From Ceratothoa steindachneri (taxonomy: Eukaryota > Arthropoda > Malacostraca > Isopoda > Cymothoidae): a stretch of DNA of 64,000 nucleotides. A model generated the notes under the pieces. That model saw only the letters and a program-made list of their open reading frames with translations, did no database searches and was not told the origin of the DNA. Below, piece by piece: positions 32,719-44,265 of this stretch. The stretch lies in contig OZ018326.1 in assembly GCA_963969495.1 (NCBI GenBank), positions 174,629,056 to 174,693,055 of the forward strand. Reading direction: 5' to 3'. The position numbers and the translations under genes are program-made. The stretch's first letter is position 1. The number at the start of each line of letters is the position of its first letter.

Positions 32719-33937
32719 CAGGGTGTCCACAAAGTCTGGGTACATAGGGGATAAATACATACCTTTAGAACAAAACAATATTATTTAATTATAATGTTAA
32801 GAAATTATATTTTCAATATGATTTCCATTATTTGCAATGCATAATTCGATGCGCCTTGCTAAATTCTTGTAAACTCGATTGAATAGGTGTACATTGCAGT
32901 CGATTTCAGCACACTGACTGATAATACGTTCTCTCAAGTGGTTTAGATTTGCAATCTTCATTGTGTAAACTTTCTCTTTTAACATACTCCAGAAAAAGAA
33001 ATAAAGGGAAGAAAGGTCTGGTGAACGAGGGGAACACTCCACATGACCTTTTCTTCCAATCCAGTGAGGAGAAGTGCCATTCAGCCAATCTCTAACATTT
33101 GTAGCAAAATGGGCAGGGGCTCCATCCTGCTGAAACCAGTCCGGAAGTACCTCACCTAGGCGCTCAATTTGAGGCATTAATTTGTCTCTCAACATGTTCA
33201 AATAATCTCACCAGTTACATGTTCATCAAAGAAGAAGGGTCCTAGCACATGAGCTTTCCACAAACCACACCACACCACCACCTTTTGGCAGCCTTGCTGT
33301 TTCGATGGGTCCATCCAATGTGGATTGTCTTGAGACCAGTATCGAAGATTCTGTCTGTTGACTTCACCATTAACATCAAACAAAGCTTCATCACTGAACA
33401 ACAAAAGGTCTTTAGTAAAATTGATATTTTCATCCAATTTATCTCAAAACCATTCGCACATCTCCATTCGTCTATCGGGGTCGTCTTCCTTTAGGTGATG
33501 CAATATCTGTAATTTGTACGGATAGAACTTCTGCTCTACCAGGATTTTGTGGATAGTTGACCTTGGAACACCAAACTCCATGGATATCCGACGAAGTGAT
33601 TTCTTTCGGCTAGCAGCAATCTTGGCCATGAAAACCTTTTTCGTTTCGTCTGAAGTCTTTGGTCGCCCGGAACGGGGTTTGTCCAAGACACTGCCTGTTT
33701 CTTTAAACTTCGTGACCAATTTCCCGACGGCAGTAAAATAAATAGGTTGCCGATCAGGTTGTCGAAGGTTAAATTCATCGGAGATTTTGCGATAAGACCA
33801 TCCTTCTCGTCCACTTAAGAGTAACAACTCGATTCTTTCTTCTTTAGCCTTAGCCATCATTCGATCTGGGGAGGAAAAATAACATAAATAAATAAAATAT
33901 TAAAATTCCTATGTACCCAGACTTTGTGGACACCCTG
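32719..33937 (-). mobile_element. 1.2-kb Tc1/mariner element with perfect 30-bp TIRs
   Basis: Both ends begin CAGGGTGTCCACAAAGTCTG inwards and match exactly for 30 bases; TA lies directly outside on each side (32717-32718, 33938-33939). The single minus-strand gene fills almost the whole length, as in autonomous mariner-like elements. This is the best preserved element in the window. Confidence 0.95.
32797..33860 (-). pseudogene. Tc1/mariner transposase, nearly intact
   Basis: Starts at 33860 (MMAKAKEERIELLLLSG). Paired HTH: GWSYRKISDEF, then RSGRPKTSDE and SLRRISMEFGVPRSTIHKIL (33800-33540). Catalytic blocks: FSDEALFDVNGEVNRQN (first Asp, about 33400), FQQDGAPAHFATNVRDWLNG (second Asp, about 33125), and SPRSPDLSSLYFFFW (about 33005), where relatives have LDFFLW, so the third catalytic Asp is Tyr. 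Ends NGNHIENIIS at 32797. Apart from that substitution I see one in-frame stop (about 33444) and one 1-base deletion (about 33200). Second-to-third spacing is about 40 residues. It would cut and paste the surrounding element. Confidence 0.93.
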
Positions 33938-34008
33938 TATAGAGTGGAAATAATGATGTTTAAGCAAATAGCAAACAGGCAGGTAATGTGGAATATTTTA
34001 AAAACCTA

Positions 34009-34012
<4 letters not shown>

Positions 34013-34063
<51 letters not shown>
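34013..34063. repeat. (TA)n microsatellite
   Basis: About 25 TA dinucleotides on the left side of the palindrome. Confidence 0.97.
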
Positions 34064-34065
<2 letters not shown>

Positions 34066-34097
34066 AAAAAATACAGTAGCGTACGTGTAACTATAAG

Positions 34098-34254
34098 GAT
34101 GAAACCACAGTAATAGGACTAATTTTATATGCGAAACCAGGTATCGTTGGAGACCTCCGTCATTGTCATTGTTCATGAGCAATTGACAATGAAGGTTGGC
34201 TCCGTCGAAACTTGGTTTCGCATATAAAATTATTACTATTACTGTGGTTTTATC
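34098..34254. repeat. 157-bp near-perfect palindrome between two (TA)n tracts
   Basis: The left arm (GATGAAACCACAGTAATAGG, then TTTTATATGCGAAACCA and CATTGTCATTG) is mirrored by the right arm (CAATTGACAATG, TGGTTTCGCATATAAAA, CTATTACTGTGGTTTTATC). Arms are about 75 bases with a few mismatches; the centre is near 34178. TA tracts adjoin the right arm directly and lie 34 bases from the left arm. No coding potential. It resembles a foldback MITE or a snap-back duplication. Confidence 0.92.
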
Positions 34255-34255
34255 A

Positions 34256-34310
<55 letters not shown>
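34256..34310. repeat. (TA)n microsatellite
   Basis: TA repeats with one TG interruption, passing into TGTGTGTG; on the right side of the palindrome. Confidence 0.96.
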
Positions 34311-34319
<9 letters not shown>

Positions 34320-34330
34320 AACACCCGACA

Positions 34331-34340
34331 CCTGACACCA
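34331..34340 (-). promoter_or_regulatory. Primer-binding site of Gypsy family 2
   Basis: TGGTGTCAGG on the minus strand, directly after the LTR end CCTATAAAAC; the same site as at 12729-12738. Confidence 0.72.
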
Positions 34341-35159
34341 GTTTTATAGGTCGTGGTATAACCGGGTGTACACCGTTATACGCACACTAGCCTACCGGCC
34401 GAAAGAATTTAAGGCTTCACTTGGGGATGGTTTTATAATTGAATTAAATACACAGTTTCTAGGCCAAGGAAAATTCAAACACGGAAACAAAAATATACTT
34501 TAATAGGACTAAAAATTAAAAAATACATATATGGCAAGTTAAATGGCAATGCAATTAAATATAGACGGTTCACTGGTAAGATGGTTAACACTATCAATTA
34601 AGTTTGAACCGAAGGATAATTAATTTAGTAATGACTTTTCAATTATGCAAGTTCTAGAGCAAATGAGATCCCTGAGGTTCGACGCGGTAAAGGTGGGAGG
34701 AGCGTGACGAAGAGGGGGTTAAATCTCTGTTACCTCGATGTGAGGCGAGTAGGGCCAGGTAGGTAAGTTCGACATTGGAATTCTGAGCGTCTCATGGGAT
34801 ACATATTCCAAATTGAGAACACTAAAGTGCGGGAGAGGCCTCATACCCTTAAGAGGTACCCGGAGGGTGCTTTGGAGATATCTTTTACGATCCTTAAAAT
34901 CTTGAGACGTGGTGACAAGGATTGAAGCGCGCCTAAATATCTTCACCAAGAATGGGGGAGAGAGATTAATCGCAAACAGACTTAATTAATTGTCCTGGGT
35001 CGCCATAAAGTTCTATAGCGCGGTCACGATGCCCACTTAATGGTCTTTCCATTGTTCTAATTGTCGCAGTATATCTGCCAGACGAATTTAGAGCGGTCAA
35101 CGGTGAACTGGGGAGGTCAGGAAGCGGGGCGAAATCCTTCTCTCTTTCATTCTTCCACA
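34341..35159 (-). mobile_element. 5' LTR of Gypsy family 2; element truncated after the primer site
   Basis: Minus-strand LTR of about 819 bp, from TGTGGAAGAATG (35159) to the primer-binding site. The start is shared with 30978 and about 37830. The segment GACGAATTTAGAGCGGTC near 35085 recurs at 37735, and AATATACTTTAATA near 34495 is a probable R-region block. Downstream coding is gone; the (TA)n and palindrome follow within 20 bases. Confidence 0.75.
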
Positions 35160-37500
35160 TTAACCCATATATTAATGACCATGTAAACTTATCATATACC
35201 CCACTGTTTAATGCTCCCTAGCCGTGTCTCATTTTCAGTATTATATTTCTTAGTTAGATTTGAGTTCTCTTTGCATAATCAATAAATCACATATTGTTCT
35301 TGAATAATTTATTTACTAAAGAAGGTTGTCTCATTCTTATGAGCTTTAACCCTTCATCATCTCTGACTTAGGAAGCATTATAGCAACTTGAACTAAACCA
35401 ATCTAACTTATTTATGTTGTTGTTTTGTTACTTTTTATTATTGAATCGTAGTGTGAGATTTGAGTTGGGATTAAAAGTTGAATATCAGATCCAAAGGACG
35501 AGTCTCTACAACATATGACTGACAGTCTGTGGCGACAAGAATCACGCTTTGGCTTACTCGGGTTCTCGAGATGCGCTCTTGAAAGAAAACCTTTTCATCG
35601 ATAATGACGTAATATAATAGAATCGTTCACTACATTTGGTTAGCCATTTTCAAGTGAGTTAGGGAGAAATCCATCCCAGGCGATAGCATCAACATGAATT
35701 TTACTTCACTAGAATGTTCCACTAAAGCAGGCGAAAGAAAAATATGGGCTCAACTTTACATTAACTATTCGTGCTACTCATATGCATTTTATTTGAGGTG
35801 AATGAAACAAACATCCTCAAATATCTCGAAATAAAATACAGAGGTCAACGTAAACAAAGCGAAAGACAGAGCTATTTCTTTGGCACATGGGCTCCTTCCC
35901 TGCCTATTCTCTCCTTAGTGCTTTGGTTTGGTGCCAAGGCTGGGTAAAAAAAATTCATCTTTCTCCTTTAGGTGCTCTTTTACCAACAAATAAAGGGCAA
36001 TTACATATTCTTAGGCGACCATTCTTCATCATCGGGAAAAATCTATTTATGATTAGATGATCGAAGGCTTCATTAAAGAATTAGAGGCTAGGAAGTCTTA
36101 AACTAGCTCACCATCATCCTTACTTATGCCACAATAGCACTTTTCTCTTTCAATTCCTACATCGCTTTATGTAGTGCTGCCATGCCTTCGGAGGTGCAGT
36201 AGTGTCAGTCTTCTTTAGCCTATTTTGACAAAGAAATTTTCTTCCGTCTCTAGCGACAATGAACATTTACTTGGAGAAACAAAAGTTAGTTTTTAAGAAA
36301 CATCGTGTTAACCAGTGATTCAAAGGCTTGGAGCCCTGTAGAATTCTAAATGAAGATTAATATTAAGTCGAAGGAAGCTAATGCTTATAGTACCCCATCT
36401 GTATATATGGTTAATACCAGGAAGTTATTAATAGGTAGCTCTGAAAATTAAAGGACTTTAAAGTGTAGCAAATGACTAGGTATTATTTAGTGCCATTCAT
36501 TACTGAGGAAAAAAGAATGGAGTTGATAACTGATGTTTAAAGATGAACAGTTAATTTAGAGTAGCTCAAAAATATAGCACAATAGACTTTCTAAAATAAA
36601 ATAGAATTCAAGGAATATTTATATAATAAATATGCCATAAGTCATCTTAGTAAATTATGAGCCTACGAAACATCATTTAATACACTTTAACCTCAAGCTT
36701 TTTCGAAATGTAGAAATGATTTGAAATTTATTTCTATCCCTTCTAGATAAAAAAGAATTTAAGGAATATTTATATAAGAGACCTGAACTCAGAAATAGGT
36801 TTACGGCTTTTAAGGGTTTAGAATTTTTCTAACATCTAATCTTTTATTACTGGACAGATAATCTTTTAGTCAGGAGAAGAAAACTCTGCTTGCATTCAAT
36901 CTTGCTATGTAGAGATGTGATGGAAGAGTCGGAAGTTACTTAGAAAGGTGAGATGTTTTGCTTGTGTAGCAAATGTGTTAACGCAACCTTTAAATATAGG
37001 AACCTGTGAAGGGAAAGTAGAAAGAGGCAGGAGAAAATGGTACCGACAGCGGATAGTGTGTATTAGGCATATTACAATTTTTTTTAGCATGCTTATACAA
37101 AGTCAGGAAAACAAGCTAACTTTAGAATCATAATAAAATTACCAATTCTTAACCGTCTAAAAAAAACCAACAAACTTGAATAACTTGACACCTAGTAAAG
37201 GAGAACATTTCATAAACCTCAAGTAACATCTTATTCTAACCAACGTAACACATCTAACCACTCAAGCATTTAAATAAAACTATAACACACATAATATTAC
37301 CTTCGATAACGAGGTATAAACTCATAACCATCACATAACGTACAAACCTTCACAATCGGAAATAACATTTTTGCGCGTCGAACATCTACAAATCATCAAA
37401 ATAAAGGGAGAACCAAACAACTTGCCGTAACCTAAGTAAGACACCAAACAAATTATCAGGAATCACCTAATCATTAAATTAAACCAGCATTAATATACTG
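35160..37500. other. No recognised gene
   Basis: AT-rich, with only short frames (for instance 36905-37090 minus and 36948-37133 plus, antiparallel). A small direct repeat (AAGGAATATTTATATAA at 36612 and 36762) is the only feature noticed. Confidence 0.5.
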
Positions 37501-38300
37501 ACCTAGCTTTCCTCATCCCTCAAAAAGCTTGCGGACGGGTCTGCTGCCTTTTCGGCAAGCGACCATGCCAAGATTCATACATACGGCCCCAGCCGCCCTT
37601 GTGAGGGGATGTCCAGATTAAGACCAATGACGCAAGTGCGGTGAACGTAGCTTTGATTACATTGAGCGCCCTATTTCAGATATTAATTGGCGTATTTTAG
37701 CCCTCTGGCTAATTTTTCCAGTATATTGGGCAGACGAATTTAGAGCGGTCGACGCCGAACTGGGGAAGTCAGTGGGGGGACGAGTAATTCTTCTCTCTTT
37801 CATTGTTCCACACTCATCCCTTATCAGGAAGATATTTCTTTTTCCCACTAGTCGGGTGGAAAAAAAATGTCTCGAACTAATTTTTACTTTAAGGTGGATA
37901 AGCTATAAAATTTGAATTAGTGCAACGAGATACAAACAAATTTTGGACATGAGCGGGGTTAGCAAATGATAATAATTACTCCATACTATACGCACAGGTA
38001 CAAAAAAATAATAACCATACAACACATTGAGTATTTAAATAAAAGAAAAAATGAACCATTATTAAAAGTACACTACAACCGAGGATATTTATACAACACT
38101 TCAAACAATTAACCTATATATATAAAACAAATCACCAAACATATTTACAAGGATACGCTAAAAATATCTTTAATTTATGGCAATAGGGACTTCTAGAGGA
38201 TTTCTACTTAAACTATCCGTTAAATAATATTTGAGTAGTCTTGATATAAACAATATGGAATTGATTTTCCATGAGCAACACTCCAAATCATTTGTCGCCC
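37500..38300 (-). mobile_element. Gypsy family 2, second 3' end: RNase H tail plus partial LTR
   Basis: 38300-38190 carries the degraded RNase H end (TTAACGGATAGTTTAAGTAG and following, as at 31375). The untranslated sequence to about 37850 aligns almost throughout with 31010-31340. The LTR starts at about 37830 (TGTGGAACAATG) and can be followed to about 37500, where it shares the GACGAATTTAGAGCGGTC block with the LTR at 35.1 kb. Confidence 0.78.
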
Positions 38301-39469
38301 AATTTTTGCTTCTGGATCTGGCTTTAGTTTGTAGTAGAATTTTTCCATCTTAACATTCTCAAATCATTTAATGATATTACTAAACCCTTGGGGTGGGGGT
38401 CGTCATGGTATTTTCGTGCTTCTCGCAATTACAAGTAATGCTTTATTTTGTAAATCATATATTTAAAGCAATAATCTTCTGTTTTTTCTACCTCTAATCC
38501 TACAGGAGTCTAGAGATAAAGAAATAAGTGAACTTCCCAAATTCAATTAGTCCATGTAGTCCATTGTTGTTTAATTATTTATGCACTGATTGAAATAGTT
38601 GTCCTCTTTTCGTTGTATGCACTTATCACCATGTCTATAGACACTTTTTTACAGAGGAGGGAAAATAGCACATTGATTAAACTCTCGAGCCAATGAACAG
38701 AATTTTATTGTCTTTGTCTCAGCATCACGTTATCGACTACTCTCACTAACAACACTACCCTGAAGACCATGAAAGTTTATTGTATTTATTCTAAAATTCA
38801 ATTTTTGAGAAAGGTAAAAAAAGGAGATTCGTATTAAATAAGAATTTCGTAGGTCTCTTCACTATAACGTTTATTTACATAGGTTGTTCTTATCTGCTTC
38901 CATAAAATAAATTGCTTGCGGAAAGCCATTCATTTTCTACAAATGGGACATATTTTTGGTGTCTGGTAAATAACAGAATCATAATTGAATAGCTTGATGT
39001 TAAAAATGTCTAAGGCGACTGATAGATATACGTTTATTGGTAGAAATTTATTGCTCGCAAAAAACATGATATTTTTTTTAAATCAACTAAATATTTCACA
39101 AATAATATAACATGGTTTCTACATTGAAATAAGTTTAAGTTAAATATATTTTAGATTACAAAATTAACTGATGGTGGTTTATGGTGAAAAAAGTTCCCTA
39201 TAAACTATAATTAAATTTGAGCTAATGTACCACCCATAACTAGAGCTACTGCACTAACTATTAATTTAATTTGAGCTAATACCGCCTTTCAAAACCTGAA
39301 CTGATGAAGAAAATCCTAACTATTCGAACGAAATCTTAAAAATAAATGGAGCTACGAAATTTATTATCCACATTTAAATACTTATCAGGGTTGAGAAGTT
39401 TTACTTGAATACATAGAAAAAAATCTACGCCACATATTTTTGATCGTCGGAAAAAATAATCTCTAATAA
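38301..39469. other. No recognised gene
   Basis: AT-rich sequence without open frames of interest. Confidence 0.5.
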
Positions 39470-39994
39470 TCTCAGAAGTGAATAAAAAAGGTGCCTGATC
39501 TTTAGAAGAGAAAAGTAAGGATGTTTCTTCTTCATGAGTGAAAATAAGAGTAGCTCGTCTTCAGGGGTGAACAATGAGAATGGCTCCTCTTCAGGAATGA
39601 AATAAAGAGTTCTTCTTCCTTAGGAGTGAAAAGTAAAGATGGCTCAAAATCGGGGGTGAAAGGTAGGGGTGGCTATTCTTCAGAAGTGAAAACTAAGGGT
39701 GGCCCCTCTTCAGGAGAAAAAGTAGTGGTGCCTCTTCTTCAGGAGTGTTTTTTCTTCAGAATAGAAAAGCAAAAGTGACTCTTTTTCTTGAGTGAAATGT
39801 AAAGATGGTTCAACTTGAGGAGTGAAAACTAACGATGGTGCCTCTCAATCAGTAAAAAGTAGGTGTAGCCTCACTACATGACTTAAAGCATAGGGTGAAG
39901 GGTCCTCGTTAGTAGTGAAAAGTAAGGAAGACTTCTCTTCACAAGCTAAAAGTAATGGTGGCCCCTCTTTTTGAGAAAAAATTAAAGGTGGTTC
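39470..39994. repeat. Minisatellite 1, left segment (about 30-bp hairpin units)
   Basis: Degenerate units of 27-32 bases built on GTGAAAAGTAAGGGTGG followed by CTCCT-CTTC-AGGAG, a 5-bp stem with a 4-base loop. Intact examples are at 39564-39580 and 42334-42348. The array continues at 41725 and again at 47985 after later insertions. Confidence 0.9.
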
Positions 39995-40510
39995 TATGGG
40001 GGAAGGCAATTCCTTATTTTCGGTTTTACGTATTTATCTAGATTTTTTTATCTTTATCGAATCTATTTACTTTCTGAATTTCCTTTCTCTTTAAGTTGGC
40101 CCTTCAAACATTGTCTTCCATTTATCTTGACTTAATATTTTTGTTGGCGGGGTTAGTTCTTGATCTTCGATTTCTTTTTTGATGTGTCTTCATCTTTTTC
40201 CAATTATCTTGAGTTGATGATTTCTTCTTGATTCTTGATGATTTAATGAGTTAGCCCTTGAAGTCGTTTTCTTCCATTTTTCTTTCTTGAGACGATCCAT
40301 TTATCTTGAGTCTAGTTGTGTTAGTCCTTGAAGCGTTTTCCTTGATTTTTATTTTCTTCTGGAGATTTCTTCGTAAAAGCTGTGGACTATGATTTTCGAA
40401 CTCGGTACCGATAGATTTAAACGCTGATACTCTTAGCCATTACGCCACTGTTTAGCTCGTACTGAGTTGGTAATTTAATGGGCTATTTATATTATCGATT
40501 TGGAAGGAAT
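39995..40510 (-). mobile_element. SINE-like unit 1, tRNA-type head
   Basis: On the minus strand box A-like GTGGCGTAATGG (about 40449-40438) precedes box B-like GAGTTCGAAAA (about 40402-40392), with a spacer of about 35 bases. A T-rich body (on the plus strand) runs to AAAATAAGGAATTGCC near 40005. The body repeats in units 2 and 3. It is inserted in minisatellite 1. Confidence 0.65.
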
Positions 40511-40845
40511 TTTTCTCTGATACATCTTCGCACCCCTACACAGGTTCTTTTCTAGAACGCCGAGTGAATTTGACGATTTGGGAGAGACTAGTCTTGGATT
40601 TCTTAATCGAGGAGTAATAGCTCTCCATCCTCAGCCTCCGAGTCTGCAGGATGAGTGAAGCTAATTCAGTGGGATTGAGGAGAGCGAACGAAGTCTTGTC
40701 TCTTAATCAATGAGTAATAGCATCTCGTCCCGGATCTCCGAATTTCCCAGCAGCAGCTTTTCTTAATCTCTAGTAGGAGAGCAGATGCAGTTGTGACGAA
40801 GATCAGAAGATTGTTCGGCCGTTGAGGGTCACCAGTTATATGGGG
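40511..40845. other. Spacer between SINE-like units with imperfect internal repeats
   Basis: Contains three related blocks with TTCTTAATC-GAGTAATAGC (about 40598, 40700, 40763). No coding frame recognised. Confidence 0.5.
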
Positions 40846-41280
40846 GAGTGGCATCCTTATTTTCAGATTATGTATTTATCTAGAAATTTATCTTTAGCGA
40901 ATCTATTAACTTTCTGAATTTCCTTTATCTTTTAAGTTGGCCCCTCAAATATTGTCCTTCATTTTATCTTTACTTAATATTCTTCTTGGTTGGGTGGGTT
41001 CTTGATCTCCGATTTCTTTTTTGGTGCATCTTCATATTTCTTCCAATTATTTTGAGCGCTGATTTTTTCTTGATGAGTTGATGAGTTAGCCCTTGAAGTC
41101 ATTTTCTTCCGTTTTGTTTCTTGAGGCATTCCATTTTATCTTGAGTCTTCTTGAGTTGGTCCTTAAGCGTTTTCCTTGACTTCCGTTTTCTTCTGGAGAT
41201 TTCGTCGTAAAAGGTTTTTGAGACTATTGAATTTCGAACTCGGTACCATGTGTAGGGGTGCGAAGTTGTATCCGAGAAAA
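40846..41280 (-). mobile_element. SINE-like unit 2, head truncated
   Basis: Direct repeat of unit 1 over most of its length (shared TATTTATCTAGA, ATCTATTAACTTTCTGAATTTC-like and TTAAGTTGGCCC blocks). It reaches box B (GAGTTCGAAAT, about 41240) but lacks box A; sequence turns to GTAGGGGTGCGAAG there. Confidence 0.65.
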
Positions 41281-41289
41281 AAATTCCTT

Positions 41290-41715
41290 CCAACGCGATA
41301 ATATATATAGCCCATTAAATTACCAACTCAATACGGACTCAGCCGTAGAGTAATGGCTAAGAGCATTAAAGTTTAGATCTAAAGGTACCGCGTTCGAAAC
41401 TCAAATTTCACAACCTTTTATGAAGAAATCTCAAGAAGAAAACGGAAATCAAGGAAAACGCTGAAGGACTAACTCATCAAGAATCAAGAAGGAATAAATC
41501 AACTCAAGATAATTGGAAGTAAATGAATAAAAAGCATCAAGAAAGAAATCGAAGATCAAGAACTAACCCAGCCAACAAGAATATTAAGTCAAAATAAATG
41601 GAAGACAATGTTTGAAGGGCCAACATAAAGATAAATGAAATTCAGAAAGTAAATAGATTCGATAAAGATAAAATTCTAGATAAAATCCATAAACAGAAAA
41701 TAAGGAATGCCCCCC
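41290..41715 (+). mobile_element. SINE-like unit 3, inverted relative to units 1 and 2
   Basis: Box A-like TAGAGTAATGG at 41346-41356 and box B-like CGTTCGAAAC at 41391-41400, followed by the A-rich body and the end AAAATAAGGAATGCCCCC at about 41695-41712. It is the reverse complement of units 1 and 2, so units 2 and 3 form a head-to-head inverted pair. Confidence 0.68.
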
Positions 41716-41724
41716 TCCCTAGAT

Positions 41725-43328
41725 CCTCTTCCGGATTGATCAGTGATGGTATATTCTCTTTAGAAGTGAAAAGTGAGATTGGCTATGCTTCTCGAGTGAA
41801 AAGTGATGATAGTTCGGCTTTAGGAGGGCAAAGTAAGGCTGGTTCCCGTTTGCGAGTAAAAGTAAGTGTAGCTCCTCTACAGCAGCGAAATCTGAGGAAG
41901 GAGGATCCTCTTCGGTACTAAAAAGGAAGAGAGACTTCTATTTCACGATGAAAAATTAATAGTGAAAAGTAAAGATGTCTCCTCTTTAGTATTGAAGTGT
42001 AAAAATGGCTCACCTTTAGTAAGAAAAGTATTGGTGTCAAATCTACAGGAGACACCCATGTTTTTTATGTATCATCTTCAGTGGTGAAATGTATGGAGGG
42101 ACTCTTTTACTGAGTAAAAGTTAAGGTTTGCTCATCTTCAGGAGTAAAATGTAAGGGTAGATTCTATTCAAAATTGAAAAGTATGTCTCCTCTTTAGTAT
42201 TGAGAAGTAATTTAAGTCCTCTTAAGGAGTGAAAATAAGGGTGGTTCGTCTTTCTGAAGGAAAAGTAAAGATGGCTACTCTACAGGAGTGAAAAGCAATA
42301 GTTACTCCTCATATCGAGTAAAAAGTAACAGTTCCTCCTCTTCAGGAGTGAATGCGAGGGTCTCATCTTTTGAAGTAAATATCTATAGTGTTTCTTCTTC
42401 GAGAGTGAGCGTAAGGGTAGCTCATCTTTCTGAGTAAAAGTCAATGGATGTCCTCTGCAGGAGGGAAAGTAAGGGTGGTTCATCTTTCAGAGTAAAAATC
42501 AAGGCTGACTCCTCTCCTGGAAAGAAAAAATTAAGTGGCTTCTCTTCGGGAGAAAAAGTAAGGGTTTTTATTCTAGGGGAGTGAAAAGTAAGTGTTATTC
42601 ATCTTCACGAAGTAAAAGTAAGGGGGCTCATCTTTAAAAGTAAAAATTAAGTGTGGATGTTTCCCTTCAAACGTCAAAAATAATGGTGGCGTTTCTTCTC
42701 GAATGAAAAGTAAGCAAGGCTTAGATTCAACGGTGGAAAGTAGGGTTTTTTTCCACTTGAGGAGTAAAAATTAAGGAGAGATCCTCTTCAGTAACGCAAA
42801 ATTAAGGGGATTTCTTCAGCAGTGAAAAATAACGGTGACCACAACGATATTTCATCTTCAGAAGTTAATAGTAAGGATGGCTTATCTTTAGAATTGAAAT
42901 GGTGACTCCTCTTCAAGAGTGAAAATTGTAGTTTTCTCATCTTCAGGAGTGAAATTCAGGGTGCTTCATCGTGACTATTTACAAATAAGAGAGACAACTC
43001 TCCTCGAGTTAAGAGTAAGTGTGGCTCCTCTTGAGACGAGAAAAGTAAGGTTGGCTTCACTTCTGCAGCTAAATTTAGTGTGATTCATCTTCAGGAGAAA
43101 AAAATTAAGGTGGTTTATCTTCACTAGTGAAAATTATGGATGGCTCCTCAACACGAGTTACTTAAATTAATGGTTGCTCTTCTTCAGCAGTGAAAGTAAT
43201 CTTGGGTCATTTTAAGAGTGAAAAGTTAGGGTGCCTCCTCCTTCAGGAGGAAATCAAGTAAATGCGGATCCTCTTCAAAAATGAAAAAATAGGGGGTGCT
43301 CCACTTTCGTATTGAAAAGTATGTATAT
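41725..43328. repeat. Minisatellite 1, main segment
   Basis: About 1.6 kb of the same hairpin-centred units, roughly 50 if the 30-base step holds. Unit length drifts and few units keep both arms intact. No frame is preserved through it, so it is not coding. It stops abruptly at 43328, where LTR-like sequence begins. Confidence 0.9.
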
Positions 43329-43332
43329 CTGT

Positions 43333-43525
43333 GTAGACTAGCTCGGTCTCAAAGTCTTACACGAGTACGGGCAGACAGCTGGCCACAGGCCCCTTGAGCG
43401 ATTAATAACGAGTGCGAATTACGGTTGACCGGCTTGGCTTGCCAAGTTTCACTTAAAAGGATATATGTATGAAAACAATACCCCAAAATATACTTTTAAT
43501 ATATAAAAAGGGGCAATTTATATAC
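43333..43525 (-). mobile_element. Probable solo Gypsy LTR, 3' piece
   Basis: GC-richer sequence with an AAATATACTTTTAATA block (about 43485), like the R region of the LTRs at 34.5 and 12.97 kb. It is separated from its other piece at 47116-47971 by a Penelope-like element. GTAG at 43332-43335 and after 47971 may be the target duplication; this is weak. Confidence 0.5.
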
Positions 43526-43546
43526 ATATATATATATATATTTATA

Positions 43547-43617
<71 letters not shown>
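43526..43617. repeat. (TA)n tract at the left end of the Penelope-like element
   Basis: Interrupted then pure TA repeats, directly adjoining the terminal repeat. Confidence 0.96.
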
Positions 43618-43621
<4 letters not shown>

Positions 43622-43985
43622 TATAGGTTTGCTTCTAAGAAGGCTTATTTTCAGGTTGAGGATAAATCCAAAAATGAGACATGTAAAATTTCTCATTTAA
43701 TTAAGTACAACGTTTCGGGTACCTTACCCATCTTCTGGTCTATAAGATAGATTTAGAACACGTTTAAAATTACAAAAATTATAATGCACACAACGATTAG
43801 AAATAAATTATTTAGTTAATTGAAATTTTGACAAATCGTTTAAAAACTATTAAAACTTTAGATATGGATCAATTATGGGTTTTTCCTTTATGGATAAATA
43901 TAGCACTAGTTGATGCAGTTATTGGTTGACCTAGATATTAGTCACTTAATGAAGCAGAAATAGTAATAAATTATTTAATAAATTG
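43618..43985 (-). repeat. Penelope terminal repeat, 3' copy
   Basis: Carries on the minus strand CAGAAGATGGGTA-AGG-TACCC-GAAACGTT (43737-43706), a stem-loop with hammerhead-like flanking sequence. An imperfect further repeat of its distal part follows to about 44110. Confidence 0.92.
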
Positions 43986-44265
43986 AAAATGTGAAAAAAT
44001 CATTTGAAAACTTGACACTAAATATAGATGTTATAAATATGGATAAATATAAAAATATACTAATTTGGGCAATTAATTGGTTCACAAAAATATATTAGTC
44101 ACCTTTAGTGACGGCAAAAGCGGAGAGACTGAAGAAAGATTATAAAAGGGATGGATTAAAGATTGGTAGGTTGTGAAAATATTTTGAGTGATTTATGAAA
44201 TGAGAAGTGGAAAAGCAGTTGAATCAGAATTTAAAGTGGGATTTAGTTGTTTTATAAATAATGAT

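Noticed and set aside
40392..40449. tRNA gene
   Set aside because: A and B boxes are present but the flanking stems do not pair and the same sequence recurs with a long body, so a SINE-like head is the better reading.
39470..43328. CRISPR array
   Set aside because: Units are degenerate throughout, there are no distinct spacers between constant repeats, and the setting is eukaryotic with no cas genes.
43469..43750. Open frames rich in Ile-Tyr on both strands
   Set aside because: They are translations of the (TA)n tract.
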